Positions 1-5,234 of a DNA stretch of 5,234 bases are shown piece after piece. Each line of letters starts with the position of its first letter. Position 1 is the first letter of the stretch. This DNA is from an uncultured Rhizobiaceae group bacterium (lineage in GTDB: Bacteria; Pseudomonadota; Alphaproteobacteria; Rhizobiales; Rhizobiaceae). The position numbers were made by a program, and so were the translations under genes. The stretch spans positions 1-5,234 of the forward strand of contig CALAIO010000267.1 in the NCBI GenBank assembly GCA_937923355.1, read 5' to 3'. The notes beneath the pieces were generated by a model that made no database searches, was not told the DNA's origin, and was given only the letters and a program-made list of their open reading frames with translations.

Positions 1-13
1 ACCCGCCATTACT

Positions 14-1426
14 CTAACTCTCAAAATGCGTAACCCCTCGCCTATCTTCATCAATTGTCAGCGTTGAGTGGAATGGGTCGTGGGCGCGTTGTTGGCAGTT
101 GTGTCTTGGGCATAGGCGGCAGTTGACGCCTACTTCTGTTACGCTTTGGGTGGAGACTGAATCCTGCACACTGCCGTAAATCAATTCTGGTGCGTATTCG
201 ACGGGGCAGCCTAGTGAAATTGCCAGGCGTTTGTCTTCTGTAGAGAAGCGGATTGACGGTCTATCAACGGTTCTGTTGACGGTCATGTATCGACTGTGAT
301 CCGGCATTTCGACGACTTGCGTTAAAATGCGCCCCGGCACTCGGAAACAATAATGGACGTCGAGTTTGGGGCATGCGCCGCCAAACCTTGCAAGCTGAAT
401 GGGTGTAACATTAAAGCGCTTGGAAACATTGCCACCACGATCAACGCGCAGAAAGAAAAACGGAATGCCGCGTTTGCCAGGCTTTTGCAGCGTCGTTAAG
501 CGATGGCACACTTGCTCATAGGAAACAGAGAAGACTGCCGCCAATCGATCAATGTCATACTTCGTTCTGAGCGCTTCTTCATAAAATTCATCATACGGCA
601 TGAGAATGGCAGCGGCAAAATAGTTCGCCAGCTCCACTCTGCATCTGGAGGACGCTACTTCATTTTCCAATATCGATTTTGGCAATTGTTCGTTGAGTAA
701 ATCATCATAACCAATCATGCCAACCATATGAGCCAATTGGAAAACCTGATTTTGATGATCCAGACCATCAGACAACATCAGCTGTTTCTTCTCGCGATCA
801 TAATAGCGCAGAGATGAACCAAGGATTTCATCGCGTACAAGCTTGACCTGTACTTTAAGCGTATCGGTCAGATATCTCTTGAGACTGCTATAGACCTCTT
901 CACGGTCTTTTATACAAGCATTTCTGCACTCATCCGCACTTGCTTCCAGCACTTTGAAATGATTGTTGTTTGAACGAAAAAAGTCATGCACGCTTTGTTC
1001 AATACCAAGACTTGAACCGTGATTGGGCGAGATGAACTCATTTTGCTCTGCCAGTCGCTCGCCATAGGTGCGATAGGCGTTGAAGATGTTTACAAAGCCG
1101 TTCATCAGATTGGGCGCGCCCTCAAGTGCTGAACGCAATTCTTCAATATCGGGATTAATATCCCCAAAGGCAGGGTCTTTGGTAATCTGGCGCAGATCAG
1201 ATAGCGCAATATTACTATCGGTATTGGTGAGCTCGCGCCAGTTCAGCCCGTATTTATCAGACAGGTTAATCAGGAATTTGAGTGAGGCGGGTCTTTGGTT
1301 GCGCTCAATCAGGTTGATATAGCTCGCACTCACGCTCAATTCCCCAGCCATTTCTGCCTGGGTTAATTGCCGTGATTGGCGCAATTCCCTTAGTTTGGGA
1401 CCAATGAATATTTTCTCGCCTGCCAT
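14..1426 (-). CDS. XRE-family short-chain fatty acyl-CoA regulator (ScfR/RamB/PrpR type)
   Basis: Cytoplasmic DNA-binding regulator of 470 residues, the usual length for this family. Residues 9-65 form a Cro/C1-type helix-turn-helix domain, with the helices around 22-41 (LTQAEMAGEL, then ASYINLIERNQ). Residues about 200-310 are an ImmA/IrrE-like domain. Its HExxH metal motif is degenerate (FQLAH, 229-233), as is normal in ScfR/RamB proteins, so no protease activity is expected. The C-terminal part is the ScfR domain, with C352, C407 and a CxxCxxxxC cluster (C436, C439, C444) followed by QRAHDP. Known relatives (RamB, PrpR, PccR) sense short-chain acyl-CoAs and control acetate, propionate or methylcitrate genes. 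The ATG at 1426 leads straight into the HTH, but its Shine-Dalgarno is weak. The gene is separated from the upstream block by a terminator and has its own upstream palindrome, so autoregulation is likely. The family call is firm; the ligand and targets are inferred. Confidence 0.9.
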   Translation of the reverse strand: MAGEKIFIGPKLRELRQSRQLTQAEMAGELSVSASYINLIERNQRPASLKFLINLSDKYGLNWRELTNTDSNIALSDLRQITKDPAFGDINPDIEELRSALEGAPNLMNGFVNIFNAYRTYGERLAEQNEFISPNHGSSLGIEQSVHDFFRSNNNHFKVLEASADECRNACIKDREEVYSSLKRYLTDTLKVQVKLVRDEILGSSLRYYDREKKQLMLSDGLDHQNQVFQLAHMVGMIGYDDLLNEQLPKSILENEVASSRCRVELANYFAAAILMPYDEFYEEALRTKYDIDRLAAVFSVSYEQVCHRLTTLQKPGKRGIPFFFLRVDRGGNVSKRFNVTPIQLARFGGACPKLDVHYCFRVPGRILTQVVEMPDHSRYMTVNRTVDRPSIRFSTEDKRLAISLGCPVEYAPELIYGSVQDSVSTQSVTEVGVNCRLCPRHNCQQRAHDPFHSTLTIDEDRRGVTHFES

Positions 1427-1444
1427 AAAGACAAGATGACGTAG

Positions 1445-1469
1445 TTTACAAAAAAGTCAATTTTGTAAA
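1445..1469. promoter_or_regulatory. Inverted repeat, probable operator of the ScfR-type regulator
   Basis: A perfect inverted repeat with 9-bp arms, TTTACAAAA (1445-1453) and TTTTGTAAA (1461-1469), and a 7-base spacer. Its near edge is 18 bases upstream of the regulator's start codon. ScfR/RamB-type regulators are known to bind TTTGCAAA-like elements, and TTTACAAA differs from that by one base. On the minus strand a TTGACT hexamer (1455-1460) lies mostly in the spacer, and a TGTAAA that could serve as a -10 overlaps the proximal arm, so protein bound here should block the regulator's promoter. The repeat is seen directly. Its function as an autoregulatory operator is inferred. Confidence 0.6.
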
Positions 1470-1489
1470 TGCAAGTTTTTCTAAAATAC

Positions 1490-1529
1490 AAAAAAGCCGC
1501 AAATGAGAATTGGAGAACTCACTTGCGGC
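1490..1529 (-). terminator. Rho-independent terminator after the 144-codon gene
   Basis: On the minus strand a 12-bp stem (arms 1518-1529 and 1496-1507, GCCGCAAGTGAG pairing with CTCATTTGCGGC through one G-U pair) encloses a 10-base loop. Six T residues follow (1490-1495) and then further T-rich sequence. The hairpin begins 51 bases after the stop codon at 1581. It ends the block upstream and insulates it from the regulator gene. The plus-strand side lacks a clean T tract, so it probably acts in one direction only. Confidence 0.88.
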
Positions 1530-1580
1530 CTTTAAAAAGAACCGAACCAATCGGGGTAGGCATCAGTTCAAATTTTGAAA

Positions 1581-2015
1581 TTATGCTCCGAACGAACCAA
1601 ACCTTGCAGGCTGTCTTTGCTCTTCAACTGGCGTGTAAGGCTTAATGACGTCGCCCTTGCCTGTTTCAACAACATAGAAAACCTTGCTGGTGAACTGAAT
1701 TTTGTAGATGCTACAAAGGTGCGCTACTTGCGGTACGTCTTCTGTAATAAGCAGAACATTGCCTTCATATTCCTGAAGCATTTCGCATAGGTGAACTTCT
1801 TCGCAAGGCCCAACATCTTTCATGTCCATTTGAACTTGATTGTAAGAGATGAAATGGTTTTTCAGACGTTTAAGAATATCTTCTTCAACCGGACGCGCTA
1901 GACCTTCTTCGTTACGGCGAAGGTCGATAACATGACTATGTTCAAAACTGCCGTCCGTAATAATCTCATTAAGCTCTACAGTGCGTGCAATGGTTACAAT
2001 TGAATCCTTATTCAT
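1581..2015 (-). CDS. Hypothetical protein, possible degenerate DUF442/dual-specificity-phosphatase-like fold
   Basis: A 144-residue soluble protein with no signal peptide or membrane segment. I do not recognise it firmly. The layout from residue 28 to 101 resembles the DUF442 or phosphatase-like families: a strand ending in IDLRRNEEG (30-38), a helix (44-54), a middle strand (56-64), a helix, then a hydrophobic strand VLLI (87-90). Where an active phosphatase would have its Cys-x5-Arg loop, this protein has TEDVPQVAHLC, with no catalytic Cys and no Arg. If the fold call is right, it is a non-catalytic relative. Cysteines 71, 77 and 101 are present but form no known motif. The tail (126-144) is proline- and arginine-containing and probably flexible. 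The gene starts 11 bases after the aminotransferase stop and has a strong AAGGAG site, so the two are co-translated. The coding call is solid; function is unknown. Confidence 0.8.
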   Translation of the reverse strand: MNKDSIVTIARTVELNEIITDGSFEHSHVIDLRRNEEGLARPVEEDILKRLKNHFISYNQVQMDMKDVGPCEEVHLCEMLQEYEGNVLLITEDVPQVAHLCSIYKIQFTSKVFYVVETGKGDVIKPYTPVEEQRQPARFGSFGA

Positions 2016-2022
2016 AATTTTT

Positions 2023-2028
2023 CTCCTT
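2023..2028 (-). promoter_or_regulatory. Ribosome binding site of the 144-codon gene, overlapping the previous stop
   Basis: AAGGAG on the minus strand, seven bases before the ATG at 2015. Its first two bases are the last two of the aminotransferase stop codon TAA (2029-2027). This arrangement favours translational coupling and fixes the start of the small gene. Confidence 0.75.
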
Positions 2029-3226
2029 ATGCCGCAATGCTTGCTGCTGATGTTTGGTTGATGAAAGTTTTTTGTGCTGCTGCAACGCCTGAACCCAGTT
2101 CAATATCGATGCCACAGTCATGCATTGCCATTTCTGCACCTGCCAGCGCTTGCATAATCATGATTTCGTTCAGATCGCCCAAGTGCCCAATGCGGAATAC
2201 TTTGCCTGCAACCTTGTTTAACCCCGCCCCCAAAGACATATTGTATTTGTAGTATGCTGTTTTAATCACTTCCGCACTGTCGATGTGCGAAGGCACCACG
2301 ATGGCTGATACAGTATCTGAATAGCTTGCCAGATCTTTTGCGCAAAGCTCCAAACCCCAGGCATGCACCCCTGCACGTACTGCTTGTGCAAGACGCGTGT
2401 GACGCGCGATTACATTTTCCAGACCTTCTTCAAAGATGAAATCCAATGAAGCTCTAAGACCATGGAAAAGCTGCGTTGCTGGTGTATAAGGGAAATGCCC
2501 AGTTGCATTTGTTTTCATCATGTCGTCGTAAGAAAGGAATGTACGTGGCAGATTAGCGTCACCGCGCATCTCCATCGCTTTTTGACTCACTGCAACGATT
2601 GCCAAACCAGTTGGAAGCATGAAGCCTTTTTGTGATCCTGAGACGACAACATCAACGCCCCATTCATCCATGCGGAAATCAAGCGAACCTACCGAGCTAA
2701 CACCATCTACACAAAGAAGAGCAGGATGGCCAAGGTCATCAAGAATGGTACGAAGCTCAGAAATATCAGATGCGACACCCGTTGCTGTTTCGTTATGACA
2801 AGCGAAGACACCTTTAATTTCATGGTTTGTATCCTTTTCCAAAATCTCACGATACTCAGCATGCGGTATGCCGTAGCCCCACTCTACTTCACAATGATGA
2901 ACGTCGAGACCAAATCTTTGTGCCATATCCACCCAGAGCATGGAGAATTGTCCAAAACTGGACATAAGAACTTTTTCACCCGCGCTGAACAAGTTCGAAA
3001 GACAAGATTCCCAACCAGCTGTTCCTGAACCTGGGAACATAAATACTTCTGCTGTTTCAGTTTTGAAAACTTTTTTGAGATCTGCAAACAAGGGAAGTGT
3101 AAGTTCACCAAAATCTGGTGCGCGCATATCCTGCATAGGAACGTTAAGCGCTTGACGCACACTGTCTGGAATATTGGTTGGACCTGGAATAAAAAGCCCC
3201 GTTTTACCATTTGTATTTTTAATCAT
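2027..3226 (-). CDS. Class V PLP-dependent aminotransferase (serine/aspartate-glyoxylate aminotransferase-like)
   Basis: Cytoplasmic PLP enzyme of 399 residues, normal for the SgaA/AGXT/BhcA group. Visible motifs are FIPGPT (12-17) at the N-terminus; GSGTAGWE (66-73), which holds the cofactor phosphate; HNETATG (144-150); the PLP-pyridine aspartate D174 in VDGVSS; the Schiff-base lysine K200 in SGSQKGF; and a substrate-carboxylate arginine, about R345, in RIGHLGD. The C-terminal GSGVAAAQ (378-385) and overall wording resemble BhcA, the aspartate-glyoxylate aminotransferase of the beta-hydroxyaspartate cycle, and serine-glyoxylate aminotransferases. The other Bhc genes are not in the window, so the donor is left open. 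I place the start at the ATG at 3226 because GGAGAA lies five bases upstream. A TTG 13 codons earlier (3265) would place that site inside the gene. The gene is probably cotranscribed with the small gene below it. The class is certain; the substrate is inferred. Confidence 0.92.
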   Translation of the reverse strand: MIKNTNGKTGLFIPGPTNIPDSVRQALNVPMQDMRAPDFGELTLPLFADLKKVFKTETAEVFMFPGSGTAGWESCLSNLFSAGEKVLMSSFGQFSMLWVDMAQRFGLDVHHCEVEWGYGIPHAEYREILEKDTNHEIKGVFACHNETATGVASDISELRTILDDLGHPALLCVDGVSSVGSLDFRMDEWGVDVVVSGSQKGFMLPTGLAIVAVSQKAMEMRGDANLPRTFLSYDDMMKTNATGHFPYTPATQLFHGLRASLDFIFEEGLENVIARHTRLAQAVRAGVHAWGLELCAKDLASYSDTVSAIVVPSHIDSAEVIKTAYYKYNMSLGAGLNKVAGKVFRIGHLGDLNEIMIMQALAGAEMAMHDCGIDIELGSGVAAAQKTFINQTSAASIAA

Positions 3227-3364
3227 TGCTGTTCTCCATTTTGTTGAATGCAGAGTGGAATCCAATGATGAATAAAGATATCAAATTTGTGTAAATATGT
3301 ACGTACTGTAATTTACATTAATTACATTTGTAACTTTTGTTATATATGGCTTTATAATTTTTTA
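3227..3364 (-). promoter_or_regulatory. AT-rich leader/promoter region before the aminotransferase, with TGTAA/TTACA cluster
   Basis: A 138-bp non-coding gap between the cupin stop and the aminotransferase start. It has no GC-rich hairpin, so read-through from the cupin gene is possible. Between 3290 and 3333 there are five TGTAA or TTACA elements: 3290-3294, 3307-3311, 3313-3317, 3322-3326 and 3329-3333. Two pairs form palindromes (TGTAA-T-TTACA and TTACA-TT-TGTAA). The same core sits in the 1445-1469 operator. The pair TTACAA/TACAGT on the minus strand, 17 bases apart, is a weak promoter candidate. An internal promoter here is plausible but not proven. Confidence 0.4.
3232..3237 (-). promoter_or_regulatory. 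Ribosome binding site deciding the aminotransferase start
   Basis: GGAGAA on the minus strand, five bases before the ATG at 3226. It supports that ATG over the in-frame TTG at 3265, because family members begin about ten residues before the FIPGPT motif. Confidence 0.7.
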
Positions 3365-3940
3365 TTATCCCTGATAAACATAGTTATCGGTAGATATATC
3401 CCCTGCCCAAACATAAACGGACATAAATGCCTTGTTTGTAGTTTTATTTGCGTGAGGAAGCATCGAGGGATGATGTGATCGCTCACCCGCCTTATGTAAA
3501 AGATAGTCACCAGCCCCTCTTTTCCATAAAGCCTCGCCAGCAAGCATTACGAATATTTCTTCTGCTGGGTGTGTTCTTATACCGTAGTCAGAATTTGGAT
3601 ACATTCCATACAACCCAAGCCTGATAGCATCAGATTGCACCAAACCTTTAGGACCTAAAAGCTCAACGTGTACTTTTCTTTTACTCGCAGCGATATAGGC
3701 AGGGTCATTAGACGTTGTGGGTGGCTGCCACAGTAAATTCATTTCAGAAATTGTATTACAAACCGGATCTGCATCCTTTTGTAACAACACTTCTATCATG
3801 GATGATTCAAGTGTCGTATGCCCTGCGCTGTATTCTGCAAAAGCACTGGATTTGCGTAATTCACTCGCACCGAATTGCTCAATTGCTAGAGGACCATTAA
3901 GGGCATCAGCAACATCCAAAAATAATTTCGTTAGCTTCAT
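3365..3940 (-). CDS. Cupin protein of the DMSP-lyase-like (DddQ/DddL/DddW) superfamily
   Basis: A 191-residue soluble protein, about the length of DddQ. It has a helical N-terminal part (1-90) and a C-terminal cupin barrel (about 100-185). The first cupin motif is RTHPAEEIF (122-130), the second SHHPSMLPHA (155-164), and YVWAGDI (176-182) is the usual DMSP-lyase ending. Putative metal ligands are H124, E128 and H163, and Y119 lies where DddQ has Y120. Two family residues differ: position 122 is Arg where DddK/DddW-type members have the first His of HxH, and position 130 is Phe where characterised lyases have a Tyr (DddQ Y131, from memory). DMSP lyases make dimethyl sulfide and acrylate, but many members of this superfamily have other or unknown substrates. 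The gene starts 12 bases after the mttB-like gene, so the two share a transcript. The superfamily call is confident; DMSP cleavage is not. Confidence 0.82.
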   Translation of the reverse strand: MKLTKLFLDVADALNGPLAIEQFGASELRKSSAFAEYSAGHTTLESSMIEVLLQKDADPVCNTISEMNLLWQPPTTSNDPAYIAASKRKVHVELLGPKGLVQSDAIRLGLYGMYPNSDYGIRTHPAEEIFVMLAGEALWKRGAGDYLLHKAGERSHHPSMLPHANKTTNKAFMSVYVWAGDISTDNYVYQG

Positions 3941-3948
3941 AGACGCAA

Positions 3949-3954
3949 TCCTTT
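3949..3954 (-). promoter_or_regulatory. Ribosome binding site of the cupin gene, overlapping the mttB-like stop
   Basis: AAAGGA on the minus strand, eight bases before the ATG at 3940. It overlaps the TAA stop (3955-3953) of the upstream mttB-like gene, so the two genes are probably translationally coupled. Confidence 0.65.
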
Positions 3955-5234
3955 AAAAGTCTGTCGGTGCACCGCCTTCTTCTTTGCGCTTTATAACGAA
4001 GGCTTCCAGTTCTTCTCGAATTGCTTCATCCATAGGTGGTGCTTCAAACTCATTCAGGATTTGCTTCCAGACTTTGTTTGCTCTGGTGACTGTAAGCTCG
4101 GCGCCTCTGTCTTCCCAGTTTTCAAAATTTGACCAATCAGACAAGAACGGATCATAAAAGGCTGTTTCATACCTATCCTGAGTGTGTTGGATACCAAAGA
4201 AGTGACCGCCTTGACCCACTTCTGCCATAGCATCCAGCGCCAGTTCCTGATCATCCCATTTCACGGGTCTATCCATATAGGTAATTATTTGCTGCAGTTG
4301 TTCACAATCCATTATGAATTTTTCGTACGACGCACATAACCCACCTTCAAGCCAACCAGCGGCGTGATAAACCATATTAACTCCGGACGTCATGGCCGCG
4401 AATAAAGAATGAGAACTTTCCCATGTTGCCTGATTGTCAGGTGCGTTTGATACACATGTATTGGATGCTCTGAGAGGTATATTGTAATATCTTGCCATCT
4501 GCCCTGTCATTTGTGTTGTACGCATATAATCCGGCGTACCAAAGGCTGGCGCGCCGGTTTTCATATCCACATTGGAGGAAAATGTTCCAATTGCTGCCGG
4601 ACATCCAGGATTAACACATTGCGATAGAACCACTGCAATTAATGCTTCTGCAATAGATTGCGCAACCGTGCCTGCAAGCGTTATGGGCGACATGGCACCA
4701 GCCAACGTAAATGGCGTGACGACTGTGGGTTGTCCACGGCGCGCGAGACGCATCAAGCCATCTAACATCGGGTGGTCGTGTTTCAGCGGTGATGTTGAAT
4801 TAATGTTTGTGTACATGCGCGGCGTTGCATCAAACTCTTCATGCGTTAGCCCGCCTGCAATGCGGGTCATCTCCATTACATCTTCGACACGCTCTTTGCC
4901 AAGCGAATAAGCATGAACAACCTTATCTGTCATTGTTAGCTTGTCATAAAGACAATCAAGATGGCGAACGGATGGATGAATATCCATCGGCTCTACAGGG
5001 TAGCCACCTGCAAAATGCAGACAATTGAAATATTGCGTTAGCTTGATAAAATCCTGATAAGCCTTGCGATTACCGACTTTGCGCCCTTCATCCAGATTTG
5101 AGTAATTCGGGGGTGAAGACACCTTGCCAAAGACGATGTGATTGCCACCAATTGTAATTTTACGATCTGTATTTCTTGGCGTCAGGGTGAACTCCGAAGG
5201 AACAGTTTTGAGCTTTTCCATCACCATCGCACGG
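3953..5234 (-). CDS. Trimethylamine methyltransferase (MttB) family protein, non-pyrrolysine, 5'-partial
   Basis: The reading frame stays open to the window edge, so the true start lies outside. About 425 of an expected 510-520 residues are present, and the ATG at 5227 is probably internal. Numbering from that ATG, family landmarks are LTPRN (15-19), IGGNH (26-30), DIHPSVRHLD (82-91), TPFTLAGAMSP (171-181), NPGCP (206-210), SNVDMKTGAPAFGTP (218-232), HAAGWLEGGL (288-297) and the closing GGAPTDF. MttB is a TIM-barrel enzyme that moves a methyl group from a quaternary or tertiary amine to a corrinoid protein. There is no in-frame amber codon, so this is a non-pyrrolysine member. Characterised members of that type act on glycine betaine, proline betaine or carnitine. 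No corrinoid protein or corrinoid-reactivating gene is visible here. The DMSP-lyase-like cupin directly downstream suggests an onium-compound substrate. The family call is firm; the substrate is unknown. Confidence 0.92.
   Translation of the reverse strand, partial: RAMVMEKLKTVPSEFTLTPRNTDRKITIGGNHIVFGKVSSPPNYSNLDEGRKVGNRKAYQDFIKLTQYFNCLHFAGGYPVEPMDIHPSVRHLDCLYDKLTMTDKVVHAYSLGKERVEDVMEMTRIAGGLTHEEFDATPRMYTNINSTSPLKHDHPMLDGLMRLARRGQPTVVTPFTLAGAMSPITLAGTVAQSIAEALIAVVLSQCVNPGCPAAIGTFSSNVDMKTGAPAFGTPDYMRTTQMTGQMARYYNIPLRASNTCVSNAPDNQATWESSHSLFAAMTSGVNMVYHAAGWLEGGLCASYEKFIMDCEQLQQIITYMDRPVKWDDQELALDAMAEVGQGGHFFGIQHTQDRYETAFYDPFLSDWSNFENWEDRGAELTVTRANKVWKQILNEFEAPPMDEAIREELEAFVIKRKEEGGAPTDF

Noticed and set aside
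728..742. ImmA/IrrE-type metalloprotease active site in the regulator
   Set aside because: The HExxH position reads FQLAH, which cannot form the zinc site. This degeneration is normal for ScfR/RamB proteins and is not a new finding.
2884..3210. Minus-strand 108-codon frame inside the aminotransferase
   Set aside because: It is an alternative frame of a gene with all its PLP motifs intact in the main frame, and its own translation is compositionally odd and cysteine/phenylalanine-rich.
2027..3226. Naming the aminotransferase bhcA and inferring a beta-hydroxyaspartate cycle
   Set aside because: The wording is BhcA-like, but bhcB, bhcC, bhcD and the usual regulator are absent from the window, and serine-glyoxylate aminotransferases share the same motifs.
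3227..3265. TTG start at 3265 extending the aminotransferase by 13 residues
   Set aside because: The ATG at 3226 has GGAGAA at good spacing, and family members begin close to that position. The extension would be non-homologous and would include the ribosome binding site.
3299..3306. Perfect 8-bp palindrome GTACGTAC
   Set aside because: It is short and does not extend on either side. It may be chance within an AT-rich gap, and only the surrounding TGTAA cluster looks organised.
3365..3940. Naming the cupin dddQ
   Set aside because: The superfamily match is clear, but Phe130 and Arg122 differ from characterised lyases, so a specific gene name would overstate the evidence.
4572..4910. Plus-strand open frame of about 112 codons opposite the mttB-like gene
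   Set aside because: It is a shadow of a well-conserved minus-strand enzyme gene, with no ribosome binding site or recognisable protein features.

Overview
The window looks like an accessory catabolic locus from an alphaproteobacterium, probably marine. I base this on the ScfR-type regulator, the alphaproteobacterial style of the MttB-like protein and the DMSP-lyase-like cupin. Base composition is moderate, with G+C in the mid-forties by eye. I cannot name a genus. All five genes lie on the minus strand, so transcription runs from high to low coordinates.

In transcription order, the first gene (5234 to 3953) is a trimethylamine methyltransferase (MttB) family gene of the non-pyrrolysine type. 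Its 5' end lies outside the window. Twelve bases after its stop comes a 191-codon cupin of the DMSP-lyase-like (DddQ/DddL/DddW) superfamily (3940 to 3365), which carries unusual active-site residues. A 138-bp AT-rich gap (3227 to 3364) follows. It has no terminator but holds a cluster of TGTAA/TTACA elements. Next is a class V PLP aminotransferase close to serine/aspartate-glyoxylate aminotransferases (3226 to 2027). Coupled to it, 11 bases on, is a 144-codon gene of uncertain function (2015 to 1581). A strong Rho-independent terminator (1490 to 1529) closes this block.

Beyond the terminator is a separate unit: an XRE-type regulator of the ScfR/RamB/PrpR short-chain fatty acyl-CoA family (1426 to 14). 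It sits behind a 9-7-9 inverted repeat of TTTACAAAA/TTTTGTAAA that is probably its own operator.

A working model, which is inference: the block takes apart a methylated onium compound such as DMSP, a betaine or a relative. The MttB-like protein would remove a methyl group, the cupin would act on the same or a related molecule, and the aminotransferase would handle a glyoxylate- or amino-acid-level product. The ScfR regulator would sense an acyl-CoA such as propionyl- or acryloyl-CoA. The same TGTAA/TTACA core occurs in the regulator's operator and in the gap before the aminotransferase, which is a possible regulatory link. No transporter, corrinoid protein, mobile element, tRNA, rRNA or CRISPR array is visible.
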